From positions 4,216,001 to 4,280,000 of the forward strand of contig NZ_CP187555.1 of assembly GCF_049860805.1 (NCBI RefSeq): 64,000 nucleotides of DNA, given 5' to 3'. A program made the translations under genes and the position numbers. Position 1 is the first letter of the stretch. Each line of letters starts with the position of its first letter. Positions 42,378 to 51,647 of the stretch are shown here, piece after piece. The notes under the pieces were generated by a model. It was given only the letters and a program-made list of their open reading frames with translations, did no database searches and was not told the DNA's origin. Origin of the DNA: Parabacteroides sp900760525. Lineage in GTDB: Bacteria; Bacteroidota; Bacteroidia; Bacteroidales; Tannerellaceae.

Positions 42378-42932
42378 ATGGAAACAGCCTCGGAGATAAA
42401 AGCTTTTAACAAGTTGTTTGCCGATTATCACGGTTTGTTCGTGCGTTTCGCCAATACGTACATACAAGATGAGACGGCAGCGGAAGATATTGCTGTCGAG
42501 GGAATTATGTATTATTGGGAGAACCGCCGCTCACTGACTTCCGACTCGAATATCCCGGCCTATATCCTGGAAGCGATCAAACATAAATGCCTGAATTACC
42601 TCCGGCATCTTCGCGTTCGCGAAGATGTGGAGCAACGCATCCGGGAACACCAGGAGCGGGTGAACGACCTGCGTATCTCTACCCTTGAAGCCTGCGACCC
42701 GCAGGAAATTTTTAGTTCGGAGGCCCAGCAGTTGGTCGACGAGGCGTTGGCGATGATGTCTGGGAAGACCCGGCAGATATTTATCATGAGTCGCTATGAG
42801 AATAAGACGTATCCGGAAATTGCCGCCCATCTTTCGTTATCCGTTAAGAGCGTAGAGTTTCATATTTCCAAGGCTTTGAAGATATTGAGGGTGAAGTTGC
42901 AGGATTATATGGCGATGATCTTGTTCCTGTAA
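42378..42932 (+). CDS. ECF-family RNA polymerase sigma factor (locus 2)
   Basis: 184 residues. Sigma-70 region 2 (FNKLFADYHGLFVRFANTYIQ, AEDIAVEGIMYYWENR) and region 4 (ALAMMSGKTRQIFIMSRYENKT, YPEIAAHLSLSVKSVEFHIS) are intact. This is the Bacteroidetes sigma type that pairs with FecR and SusC to switch on glycan loci. Unusually, two glycosidase genes separate it from its likely anti-sigma at 47176. A TATCTTTA box at about 42352-42359 could be its own promoter. Confidence 0.93.
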   Translation: METASEIKAFNKLFADYHGLFVRFANTYIQDETAAEDIAVEGIMYYWENRRSLTSDSNIPAYILEAIKHKCLNYLRHLRVREDVEQRIREHQERVNDLRISTLEACDPQEIFSSEAQQLVDEALAMMSGKTRQIFIMSRYENKTYPEIAAHLSLSVKSVEFHISKALKILRVKLQDYMAMILFL

Positions 42933-42968
42933 GCAGGAAGAGGATAGAAAAAACGTCAATAGCCTTTA

Positions 42969-42995
42969 GGGGGTATCCTGCCTTCAGGTGCTTAT
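42969..42995 (+). promoter_or_regulatory. Candidate ECF-sigma promoter, copy 1
   Basis: GGGGGT (42969-42974), 13 bp, then GTGCTTAT (42988-42995), upstream of the GH42 gene. The same two blocks recur at 47143-47168 before fecR, with a 12-bp spacer. Inferred target of the locus 2 sigma factor. Confidence 0.5.
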
Positions 42996-43034
42996 TATAT
43001 AAGTAGAACTTGAAAACACATAATATTCTAAGAT

Positions 43035-45125
43035 ATGGATAGAAATAAATCTAATACGTTGTTTGCACGTCTTATGTTTGCAACCGTTCTATTGCTTGCC
43101 TGCTTGCAGGCGAAAGCTCAGTATAAATTTAACGAGATATTGTATGGAGCCGCTTATTACAGCGAATATACGCCGGAGGACCGCTTAGACGAAGATATCC
43201 GCCTGATGAAAGAGTGCGGCTTGAATGTCGTCCGTGTCGGCGAGTCGTCGTGGGGATTGTTCGAGCCTCGAGAAGGTGTTTTCGACTTCGGGTGGATGGA
43301 CCGCATCATCGGCAAGTTTCAGGCTGCCGGTATTAAGGTGATATTGGGCACGCCCACCTATTCCATTCCCGCCTGGATGGCTGAACGTCATCCGGAAGTG
43401 CTCGCCGAAACCGTTAACGGTGGCAAACGGTATTACGGCATCCGCCAGAACATGGATATCTACAATCCGACCTACCGTTTCTATTGCGAGCGGATCATCC
43501 GTAAGATGATGGAGCGTTATGCAAACAATCCGGCGGTTATCGGCTATCAGGTGGACAACGAATGCGAAGCGCGGGGTATCAATAATCATGACTACTTTGT
43601 CGGTTTCCGCAACTACATGAAAGATAAGTTCCACAACAATCTCGACAGCCTGAACCGCCTGTGGGGACTGAACTATTGGGGCATGAATATCCGTACCTGG
43701 GAGGAACTTTACACACGCGACGGGGTGACCAGCCCGGCCTATAAGAACGAATGGGAGCGTTGGGGGCGCAAGGTGGTAGCCGATTTCCTGAACTGGCAGG
43801 TTGCCATCGTGAACGAATACCGCAGGCAGGACCAGTTTGTGACGCATTGTTTCATGCCGGCTTTCCAGAACATAGACCAGGTGGAGAGTTTTAAGAATAT
43901 GCAATACCCCGCCGTCAATATCTATCACGGCGTGCAGGACGGGCAGAACGGTAGGAATATTGCCTGGGGAGGCGATTTCATGCGTACGGTCGCCAAAGGA
44001 AATTATCTCATCACGGAGACGAATGCACAGGGGACGGGATGGGACAGCCGTTCGCAATATCCTCCCTACGACGGACAGCTCCGCCAGAATGTGTACGGGC
44101 ATCTCGCTTCCGGTTCCAATATGGTGGAATACTGGCATTGGAGTACTTTGCATTATGGTCAGGAGACATACTGGCGGGGTGTTCTGGGGCATGACCAGCA
44201 GCCTAACCGCGTCTACAACGAATTTAAGCAAACGGCCTCCGAACTGAAGCGTATCGGTTCCAAGCTGGTGAATTTGAAAAAAGAAAACAAAGTTGCGATC
44301 CTGTATAGTCACGATTCTTACTTTGGCCTGCATTTCATGCCTTACCAGCGCGGCGGCAAGGAAGAATACCCGATCGACCTTATTTATAAAAGCCTCTATG
44401 AGCAGAATATTGAAACGGATATTATCCCGTGTGACAAAGAGTGGGATTTCAGTTCCTATAAGATGTTGGTAATTCCCCCTTTGTATATCGCCTCTGACGA
44501 ATTGCTTCGTAAGATCGACGCTTTTGTGAAGAATGGGGGAGAGGTCGTGATGCTGTATAAAAGCGGATATTGCGACGAGAACTCGACCGTGCGGCCGATG
44601 TTGACTCCCGGTCCGCTTTGTGAAGCTGCCGGCCTGCATTACCAGGAATACTCTGTGATCGACCGGTTGCCTCTTCGAGACGATCCTTTCGGGTTGGGGA
44701 AAGGGAATGAGATTTCTTCCTGGTTGGAGTTTTTAGTCACCGACAAAGCTACGCCGCTGGCTTATGCCGAGCATCCGTTCTTCGGAAAGTGGCCGTGCAT
44801 CACCGAGAATAGTTATGGAAAGGGCCATTTGATCTACGTAGGGACCTGTCCGTCCGTGGAGCTGATGAAAAAGTTGGTGGCACGCGCCGCCGGACGGTTG
44901 GAGCTTGCAGGAGGCGCATTGAAATACGAGTTTCCCGTGGTTGTCCGCTCCGGTATCAACGATCGTGGGGCAAAGGTGCATTATCTTTTTAACTATAGTG
45001 CGGAGGCTCGGGATATCACAAACCGCCTGGGCGAAGCGACCGATCTGCTGACCGGCCGCCCCGTACCTGGGAACGGGACGATCGCTTTGGCTCCCTGGGG
45101 CGTTGCGATCCTCGAACAGAAATAA
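43035..45125 (+). CDS. GH42 beta-galactosidase
   Basis: 696 residues, standard GH42 length plus a signal peptide (FATVLLLACLQAKAQ). The TIM barrel starts at ILYGAAYYSEYTPEDRLDEDI. The acid/base Glu is in GYQVDNECEARG (Glu176) and the nucleophile in YLITETNAQGTGW (Glu328). A trimerisation domain (about 400-610) and a C-terminal beta domain follow. GH42 enzymes release terminal beta-galactose. The signal peptide predicts a periplasmic or surface location, fitting glycan degradation after or during uptake. It lies between the ECF sigma and FecR genes, behind a candidate sigma-dependent promoter. Confidence 0.93.
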   Translation: MDRNKSNTLFARLMFATVLLLACLQAKAQYKFNEILYGAAYYSEYTPEDRLDEDIRLMKECGLNVVRVGESSWGLFEPREGVFDFGWMDRIIGKFQAAGIKVILGTPTYSIPAWMAERHPEVLAETVNGGKRYYGIRQNMDIYNPTYRFYCERIIRKMMERYANNPAVIGYQVDNECEARGINNHDYFVGFRNYMKDKFHNNLDSLNRLWGLNYWGMNIRTWEELYTRDGVTSPAYKNEWERWGRKVVADFLNWQVAIVNEYRRQDQFVTHCFMPAFQNIDQVESFKNMQYPAVNIYHGVQDGQNGRNIAWGGDFMRTVAKGNYLITETNAQGTGWDSRSQYPPYDGQLRQNVYGHLASGSNMVEYWHWSTLHYGQETYWRGVLGHDQQPNRVYNEFKQTASELKRIGSKLVNLKKENKVAILYSHDSYFGLHFMPYQRGGKEEYPIDLIYKSLYEQNIETDIIPCDKEWDFSSYKMLVIPPLYIASDELLRKIDAFVKNGGEVVMLYKSGYCDENSTVRPMLTPGPLCEAAGLHYQEYSVIDRLPLRDDPFGLGKGNEISSWLEFLVTDKATPLAYAEHPFFGKWPCITENSYGKGHLIYVGTCPSVELMKKLVARAAGRLELAGGALKYEFPVVVRSGINDRGAKVHYLFNYSAEARDITNRLGEATDLLTGRPVPGNGTIALAPWGVAILEQK

Positions 45126-45154
45126 TTCTTTAAACCGATATATGAATAAATAAC

Positions 45155-47143
45155 ATGAGAAAACAGATTTATTGCTTTTTATCCCTTTTATGGATCAGCT
45201 GCCTTTCCGTTTCGGCAGCCGATCGCTGGGTTATTAATCCTGCCGGTGGCATTACTTGGCAGATAGACGAGCGTGTCCCGCATGAGGACCATATCGAAAT
45301 GAGCGGGTTGAAAGTCTCGACCGTCTTGCGTTACGGAGTGGATGCAAACGGTGCCTTTATGCTGAACAGAAGTATGATATGGCCGATGCTCCGCACGATC
45401 CCGAACAATACGCATGCCAGTCTGATGCGCCGTTTTGCATGGGACGTGACCGATATGGTCGAGGTGAACGGGCAGTCTTTGCAGAACGAAAAAGTGAAAG
45501 ACGTTACGTTGAACGGAACGATGGTCGTACAGAGCGAATATGCGCTTCCCCGCAAAGGGAAACTCTGCCTGACGCGTGTTCTGTTCCCTTCCGTTTCGAA
45601 TCCGGCTTTTTGTGAAAAGTATGTTTTGCGGAATGCCGGTGAATCCGTGGTGTCGGTGGAAATTCCTTCTTCCCGTTCGGTCGTAGAGACCGATGCGGCA
45701 AAAGGGGTGGACGGCAGCTATAAGTTGGTTTCGACCATCAACGGACAGACGGCCCGCCAGTTGCAACCGGGCGAGGAGTTGACGTTCAGCGCAACCTTTG
45801 CCGGATATAAAAAGAATGAAAGCGAGCTTTCGTTCGATATCGACCGGGAGTTACAGGCCCGGCAGGATTTGATTGCCGGATTCTGGGATAACCTGATCTT
45901 GGACACACCCGATCCTGTCATCAACACCATGTTCGCTTTTGCAAAAATCCGTGGAGCGGAAAGTATTTACGATACGAAAGGCGGGTTGATGCATGGCCCC
46001 GGCGGTGAATCCTATTACGCCGCTATCTGGGCGAACGACCAGGCGGAATATATCAATCCTTTCTTCCCTTACTTGGGATATGAAGTCGGAAACCGTTCCG
46101 CATTGTGCTCGTATGAACATTTTGCCCGTTTCATGAATCCCGAATATAAGCCGATCCCCAGCTCGATCATAGCGGAGGGTATCGATATCTGGGCGGGGGC
46201 CGGTGACCGTGGCGATGCGGCGATGGTTGCTTATGGTGCTTCCCGTTATGCTTTGTCCAAGGGTGATAAGGCGGAAGCCGAAAAGTTGTGGCCATTGATC
46301 GAATGGTGCTTGGAGTATTGTCGGCGCAATCTGAACGAGAGTGGTGTTGTGGCCTCCGATGCGGATGAGTTGGAAGGCCGTTTCCCCGCCGGAAAAGCAA
46401 ACCTTTGTACTTCTTCCTTATATTATGATGCCTTGATCTCAGCCGGTTATTTAGGGAAAGATTTAGGTAAGCCGGTAGCTGCCTATGCTCGCCAGGCTAC
46501 AGCCCTGAAGAAAAACATCGACCGTTATTTCGGCGGGACCGTCGAAGGATTTGATACCTATAAATATTATGAAGGAAACGATGTCCTGCGTTCCTGGATC
46601 TGTATTCCGCTCACGGTCGGGATACAGGACCGGAAAGATGCTACCATCCAGGCGTTGTTCTCTCCGCGCTTGTGGACGGAAAACGGTCTGCTGACACAGG
46701 CCGGAAGCGAAACGTTTTGGGACCGTTCCACCTTGTATGCATTGCGTGGCGTGTATGCTTGCGGTGAAACGGAGAAGGCTACCGATTATCTAAAATTCTA
46801 CTCTTCCCAGCGCCTGTTAGGAGAACATGTTCCCTATGCGATCGAGGCATGGCCGGAAGGCAACCAGCGCCATCTGTCTGCCGAAAGCGGATTGTATTGC
46901 CGTATCATCACGGAAGGTATGTTCGGTATTCGTCCGACCGGCTTGAACTCGTTTGTCTTTACTCCCCGCCTGCCGCAGGAGTGGGATCACATAAACCTGC
47001 GTAAGATTTGCGCATTCGATACCGTTTTCGATATCGAGGTGAAGCGTCTCGGCGATAAATTACAAGTCGCCGTTATCGCCGGCGGAAAAACAATCAGTAA
47101 CCGGAAAATAAAAGAAGGCGAAAATATTCGGATAAAATTTTAG
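45155..47143 (+). CDS. Putative six-hairpin glycosidase, family unassigned
   Basis: 662 residues with a signal peptide (YCFLSLLWISCLSVSAADR). The N-terminal beta-sandwich (about 25-245) is followed by an (alpha/alpha)6 domain with GPGGESYYAAIWANDQAEYINPF and WPLIEWCLEYCRRNLNE. YAIEAWPEGNQRHLSAESGL leads to a small C-terminal beta domain (GMFGIRPTGLNSFVFTPRLP), as seen in GH65-, GH78- or GH95-like enzymes. Catalytic acids may be Asp in ANDQAE and Glu in DADELEGR or EAWPEG. I cannot assign the CAZy family or linkage. Its stop codon overlaps the GGGGGT block of the promoter copy before fecR. Confidence 0.7.
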   Translation: MRKQIYCFLSLLWISCLSVSAADRWVINPAGGITWQIDERVPHEDHIEMSGLKVSTVLRYGVDANGAFMLNRSMIWPMLRTIPNNTHASLMRRFAWDVTDMVEVNGQSLQNEKVKDVTLNGTMVVQSEYALPRKGKLCLTRVLFPSVSNPAFCEKYVLRNAGESVVSVEIPSSRSVVETDAAKGVDGSYKLVSTINGQTARQLQPGEELTFSATFAGYKKNESELSFDIDRELQARQDLIAGFWDNLILDTPDPVINTMFAFAKIRGAESIYDTKGGLMHGPGGESYYAAIWANDQAEYINPFFPYLGYEVGNRSALCSYEHFARFMNPEYKPIPSSIIAEGIDIWAGAGDRGDAAMVAYGASRYALSKGDKAEAEKLWPLIEWCLEYCRRNLNESGVVASDADELEGRFPAGKANLCTSSLYYDALISAGYLGKDLGKPVAAYARQATALKKNIDRYFGGTVEGFDTYKYYEGNDVLRSWICIPLTVGIQDRKDATIQALFSPRLWTENGLLTQAGSETFWDRSTLYALRGVYACGETEKATDYLKFYSSQRLLGEHVPYAIEAWPEGNQRHLSAESGLYCRIITEGMFGIRPTGLNSFVFTPRLPQEWDHINLRKICAFDTVFDIEVKRLGDKLQVAVIAGGKTISNRKIKEGENIRIKF

Positions 47144-47168
47144 GGGGTTGCTTTCGAGAGGTGCTTAT
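47143..47168 (+). promoter_or_regulatory. Candidate ECF-sigma promoter, copy 2
   Basis: GGGGGT (47143-47148), 12 bp, GTGCTTAT (47161-47168), ending 7 bp before the fecR ATG. It is near-identical in layout to 42969-42995, including the preceding TTTA. Confidence 0.5.
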
Positions 47169-47175
47169 ATAATAT

Positions 47176-48126
47176 ATGGACAGAAAAGTATTACATCGAT
47201 TTTTTGCTGGAACAGCCTCTTTTGAAGAGGAAGAGGCTGTTTGCGATTGGGTGGATGCTTCTGATAAGAACCGGGAAGAGCTGATAAGGGAGCGGAAATA
47301 TTTTGATGTGCTGTTGTTGCATAAGGCGAAGAATAGCAGCACGACACGTTCCGGCCGTCGTTTCAGCCTGCCTTTTATTATCGGGGAATCCTTGAAGATT
47401 GCTGCTGCAATTTCCGTATTGATAGTGTCTGCCCTGTACATATATAATAACGTGGCAAAACCGGTTCCTGTGTTGGCGATGAATAAGATTGTCGTTCCTC
47501 CGGGCCAGCGGGCGAACCTCACCCTGTCCGACGGGACGAATGTCTGGTTGAACGCTTGTAGTGAAATGACTTATCCGGCCTCTTTTAGCGAGGAAACCCG
47601 CCGTGTGTCGTTGAAAGGCGAAGCTTATTTCGATGTTTCCAAAGATGCGAAACATCCTTTTGTCGTGCAAACGAAGAAATGCGATATAAAAGTTTTGGGG
47701 ACGGAATTTAATGTCCGGGTGAATGAGTCGGAGTCGGATTGTGAATTTTCAGCCGCCCTGTTGGAAGGTTCCATCGAACTGACAAATAAGATGAAGCCTG
47801 GTCCTTCCATCCGGCTCTCCCCGATGCAGAAAGCGGAATGGACAGGTGGCAGAATGGTGGTCGATTCGATCCGTAACCTCGATAATTACCGCTGGAAAGA
47901 GGGGCTGATCTGCTTTGAAGACATCCGCTTTGCCGATTTGATGAAACGCTTTGAGAAGACGTATGATATCCGTATCGTTATCCAAAACAAAAGGCTTCAT
48001 GACTATAAATGTAGTGGCAAGTGCCGTGTTTCGGATGGTGTGGATTTCATTTTGCAAGTGTTGCAACGCAGTACTCGCTTTACCTTTTCCCGTAGCGACG
48101 ATAATACGATTATTTATATAAAGTAA
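47176..48126 (+). CDS. FecR-type anti-sigma factor (locus 2)
   Basis: 316 residues. The cytoplasmic N-terminal sigma-binding region (HRFFAGTASFEEEEAVCDWVD) is followed by one TM helix (about 72-92, SLKIAAAISVLIVSALYIY) and the periplasmic FecR domain (VVPPGQRANLTLSDGTNVWL, RVSLKGEAYFDVSKDAKHPF, CDIKVLGTEFNVRV). The C-terminal DUF4974 region ends FSRSDDNTIIYIK. It transmits a signal from the STN domain of the adjacent SusC to the ECF sigma factor at 42378. Complete. The start is 7 bp after a candidate sigma-dependent promoter; if that promoter is used, the leader is extremely short. Confidence 0.94.
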   Translation: MDRKVLHRFFAGTASFEEEEAVCDWVDASDKNREELIRERKYFDVLLLHKAKNSSTTRSGRRFSLPFIIGESLKIAAAISVLIVSALYIYNNVAKPVPVLAMNKIVVPPGQRANLTLSDGTNVWLNACSEMTYPASFSEETRRVSLKGEAYFDVSKDAKHPFVVQTKKCDIKVLGTEFNVRVNESESDCEFSAALLEGSIELTNKMKPGPSIRLSPMQKAEWTGGRMVVDSIRNLDNYRWKEGLICFEDIRFADLMKRFEKTYDIRIVIQNKRLHDYKCSGKCRVSDGVDFILQVLQRSTRFTFSRSDDNTIIYIK

Positions 48127-48194
48127 ATGTGTAACCTTAAATTAAAAACGAGAAATGCCTATGGGATGAAATAGAATACAGAACACAATATAAA

Positions 48195-48225
48195 AAGGCG
48201 ATGGATGTGCGAGATCCACCGCCTT
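48195..48225. promoter_or_regulatory. Leader hairpin upstream of susC (locus 2)
   Basis: AAGGCGATGGAT pairs with ATCCACCGCCTT (11 of 12 base pairs, 7-nt loop) in the fecR-susC gap, 52 bp before the susC ATG. There is no T-run, so an mRNA-processing or attenuation role is more likely than termination. Confidence 0.55.
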
Positions 48226-48276
48226 ATAACTAACACATGTCTAACACAAGTATTAATCTTTAAATATCACAAAGTT

Positions 48277-51200
48277 ATGAATAAAATACCTTTGTCGGGG
48301 TTTTGTCTCTTATTAAAATCACGGCATAAACATTTATTTAGGATTATGAGAATAACCTATATGTTATTATTTGCTGCCGTTCTCTGCTTACATGCAGAGA
48401 ATGCGATATCGCAAAAGATCACCCTGCAGGGTGATAATCTTTCAGTGAAAGATTATTTGAATACTATTGAAAAGCAGACGGATTATCTTTTTATCTATGA
48501 TGCCGGCGTCAATGTGAATAAAAAGATATCTGTTAATATGGTCGGTAAATCCATCCGAGAAGTACTGGATAATCTTTCTACCCAGTTGGGCTTGAATTAT
48601 TCCCAGAAAGGTTCCTATATTGTCTTGTCGAGCCATAAAGTAAAAGAAACATCCATTCCGGTTGTAGCCCAACAGAAGAAAACAATTACGGGTGTTGTCA
48701 CGGATGATCTGGGTGAACCGATTATCGGTGCCAATGTGATTGAAAAAGGGACTACAAACGGTATTATCACCGATATAAATGGCAAGTTCACGCTGGATAT
48801 CGCTCTGGGAGCTGTCATCCAGTTTTCTTATATCGGTTATAATACACAAGAAGTAAAGGTAGGTAATCAGTCGACACTGGCAATCCAGTTGGTTGAAGAC
48901 ACTCAGGCGTTGAGCGAAGTTGTTGTTGTCGGTTACGGTATTCAGCGTAAAGTGACGACTACAGGTGCCGTTACAAAGCTGGAAGGCGATGAAATCAATA
49001 AAATGACGGTGGTAAATGCCACAAAAGCATTACAGGGGTTGAGCCCCGGTATCACGGTAGTCGACCGTGGCGGTGCTCCGGGTAGTGACGATCCTGAAAT
49101 CTACTTGCGTGGTGTCGGTACGACCGGCAATGCCAAACCGCTGGTATTGGTGGACGGTATCGAAATGTCTTTGAGCCAGATCCCTTCTTCCGAGATCGAG
49201 AATATCTCCGTTTTAAAAGATGCCGCATCTGCTTCTATCTACGGTTCACGTGCTGCCCACGGTGTAATTCTGGTGACAACCAAACGGGGTAAGGAAGGTA
49301 AAGTGAAATTATCGTACGACGGTACTATCGGTTTCCAGGACCGGGCGGTTAAGGCCGAGCAGGTTTCCGCACGCGAATATATGACGATGGTTAATGAAGC
49401 GTTGGTCAACTCCGGTGGTTCGAACAAGTATTCGGAAGATGATATCCTGGCAACTGAAAGAGGCGATGATCCGTATAACCATTCTTATCTGAACTGGGGA
49501 GATGAGGTATATAAACCTACTTATATCACACAACATACATTAAACCTGACAGGTGGTAGCGAAGTCGGACGCTATTTGGTTTCGTTTGACTATCTGGACC
49601 AACCGGGTCTGGTCAAAAACACGGAATACCAGCGTTATAGCTATCGTGTAAATACGGATTTGAACATTGGCAAGATGCTGAAAGTCAGCAGTGATGTGAC
49701 ATATCGCCACATTGACCGCTTGTGGCCGGAAGCATTAGGCAGTGTGCAGTATGATGTATGGAGCATGCAACCTACGTCTCCGGTCAGATATGAGAACGGT
49801 GATTACCGATTGGACAAGCAGAACAGAAATGCCATCTCTCTTATGGATATGGATGTCGTAGGAGAAGACCGCTATAATAAGGATGTGGTTTACGGACAGG
49901 TGAAAGCCGATTTCGAACCGATCAAGGATTTGGTATTTACCGGTATGGCCTCTTTGAACGGTTCCTGGGACAGAAGAAAGATCCATTATAAGAACCATAA
50001 ATACTACAACGAGGTCGGTGAACTGATTACACAACGCAATAATCCGAACAGTGTAAAAGATTCACGTAACGATAGCTACCAGATGACACTTCGTTTCCTG
50101 GCTAATTATAAGAAACGTTTCGGAGACGATCATGATCTGGCGCTGCTCTACGGTATGGAACAAATCTCTTACCGCAATTACTATTCGATGGCCCAGCGTA
50201 AGGATCTGATTTCGGATGCTCTGCCAGACATCTCTTTAGGTTCGGCCGGTAGCCAGTTTGCAGAAGGCTATCCGACAAAGTGGGGTATCAATTCATTCTT
50301 CGGGCGCGTAAACTACGGTTTTAAGGATAAGTATCTGTTTGAAGCGAATATCCGTACCGACGGTTCTTCCCGTTTTGCCAAAGGCCATAAGTGGGGTGTC
50401 TTCCCGTCTTTCTCTGCCGCATGGCGTATTTCGGAAGAAGGATTTATGAAGAACCTGGGATTTGTGGATAATCTGAAACTGAGAGCATCCTGGGGACAGA
50501 CCGGTAATGAACGTATCGATGCCTTCATGTATCTGCCTCAATATAACACCTCGAATGTAGTCATGAACGGAAGCTTGGTTTCTGCGGTTTACCAAAAGAA
50601 GATGGCGAATCCGGATGTGACATGGGAAACGGTGGAACAGACCAATATCGGCTTGGATTTTGGTTTCCTGAATAACTCGATTTATGGTGAATTGGACTGG
50701 TACTCAAAAGATACGAAAGATATCTTGTTGGCTTTGGGCATTCCTCATTTTATTGGTTTGGATGCTCCCGAACAAAATGCCGGAGTGGTTCGTAACTCAG
50801 GTATTGAAGCGATGGTCGGTTTCCGTAAAACATTCGGAGAGTTTACATTCAACACCTCTTTCAACCTGGCATATAACAAGAACGAATGGATCGACCGCGG
50901 TGGTGACGACAAGAATATCAGCGGTTATAATATCCAGACGATCGGTTCGCCTTTGAACGCTTTCTACATCTACCAGGCAGACGGTTTGATCGCAAACGAA
51001 CAGGAATTGGAAGAATACCGTGCCAAATATAAATCGGACCCGCGTGGTATGTCTGATCTTCATGCCGGCGATGTGAAATTGGTCGATACGAATAACGATG
51101 GAACAATCGACCCGGACGACCGTCAGATTTTTGCCTCCAATATTCCTAAGTTCACATATGGATGGAATATCAGCGGCGAATATAAAGGTTTTGATCTGAG

Positions 51201-51624
51201 CTTGTTGTTCCAGGGATCAAGCGGAGCGAACCGAATGATGTACGGGGAATGGATCGAAGGACCGAGCTATGAAGCCTTCACCGGTGTACATTTCCGCGAC
51301 AGATGGACGGAAGAGAACCAGAATGGAAATGCCGAAATGCCCCGTTTGGAGGCGGCTAACAACCGTAATGCATCTACCTATAACTCGTTCTTCCTGAAAA
51401 AGACAAACTATCTTCGTCTGAAGAACGCCCAGTTGGGTTATACCTTCTCGAAGGGTATCACGGACAAGCTGAGAATCACGAAGCTGAGATTGTATGTTTC
51501 TGGCTCGAACCTGCTTACATTCAGTAGCTTGTATCAAGGTCTGGACCCGGAAGGAAAGAGCGATAGAATTAATGACTTCCCTCCGTTGAAAATCGTGAAC
51601 TTCGGTGTAAACATTATCTTTTAA
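48277..51624 (+). CDS. SusC-family TonB-dependent transducer with STN domain (locus 2)
   Basis: 1115 residues from ATG 48277; the frame to 48205 would cover the leader hairpin. Order: signal segment (MLLFAAVLCLHAENAIS); STN secretin-like domain (about 50-120, TLQGDNLSVKDYLNTIEKQT); CarboxypepD_reg (PIIGANVIEKGTTNGIITDI); TonB-box-like LSEVVVVGYGIQRK; plug (LQGLSPGITVVDRGGAPGSD, YLRGVGTTGNAKPLVLVDG); barrel ending VNFGVNIIF. The STN domain marks it as a transducer that signals to FecR (150 bp upstream) when substrate is bound. It pairs with the SusD 23 bp downstream. Confidence 0.95.
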   Translation: MNKIPLSGFCLLLKSRHKHLFRIMRITYMLLFAAVLCLHAENAISQKITLQGDNLSVKDYLNTIEKQTDYLFIYDAGVNVNKKISVNMVGKSIREVLDNLSTQLGLNYSQKGSYIVLSSHKVKETSIPVVAQQKKTITGVVTDDLGEPIIGANVIEKGTTNGIITDINGKFTLDIALGAVIQFSYIGYNTQEVKVGNQSTLAIQLVEDTQALSEVVVVGYGIQRKVTTTGAVTKLEGDEINKMTVVNATKALQGLSPGITVVDRGGAPGSDDPEIYLRGVGTTGNAKPLVLVDGIEMSLSQIPSSEIENISVLKDAASASIYGSRAAHGVILVTTKRGKEGKVKLSYDGTIGFQDRAVKAEQVSAREYMTMVNEALVNSGGSNKYSEDDILATERGDDPYNHSYLNWGDEVYKPTYITQHTLNLTGGSEVGRYLVSFDYLDQPGLVKNTEYQRYSYRVNTDLNIGKMLKVSSDVTYRHIDRLWPEALGSVQYDVWSMQPTSPVRYENGDYRLDKQNRNAISLMDMDVVGEDRYNKDVVYGQVKADFEPIKDLVFTGMASLNGSWDRRKIHYKNHKYYNEVGELITQRNNPNSVKDSRNDSYQMTLRFLANYKKRFGDDHDLALLYGMEQISYRNYYSMAQRKDLISDALPDISLGSAGSQFAEGYPTKWGINSFFGRVNYGFKDKYLFEANIRTDGSSRFAKGHKWGVFPSFSAAWRISEEGFMKNLGFVDNLKLRASWGQTGNERIDAFMYLPQYNTSNVVMNGSLVSAVYQKKMANPDVTWETVEQTNIGLDFGFLNNSIYGELDWYSKDTKDILLALGIPHFIGLDAPEQNAGVVRNSGIEAMVGFRKTFGEFTFNTSFNLAYNKNEWIDRGGDDKNISGYNIQTIGSPLNAFYIYQADGLIANEQELEEYRAKYKSDPRGMSDLHAGDVKLVDTNNDGTIDPDDRQIFASNIPKFTYGWNISGEYKGFDLSLLFQGSSGANRMMYGEWIEGPSYEAFTGVHFRDRWTEENQNGNAEMPRLEAANNRNASTYNSFFLKKTNYLRLKNAQLGYTFSKGITDKLRITKLRLYVSGSNLLTFSSLYQGLDPEGKSDRINDFPPLKIVNFGVNIIF

Positions 51625-51647
51625 TCTAAACTAATAAATAGAGCATT

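Noticed and set aside
43185..44639. 484-residue minus-strand frame opposite GH42
   Set aside because: It is antisense to a gene with clear catalytic motifs; no family features, and high His/Val content typical of a shadow frame.
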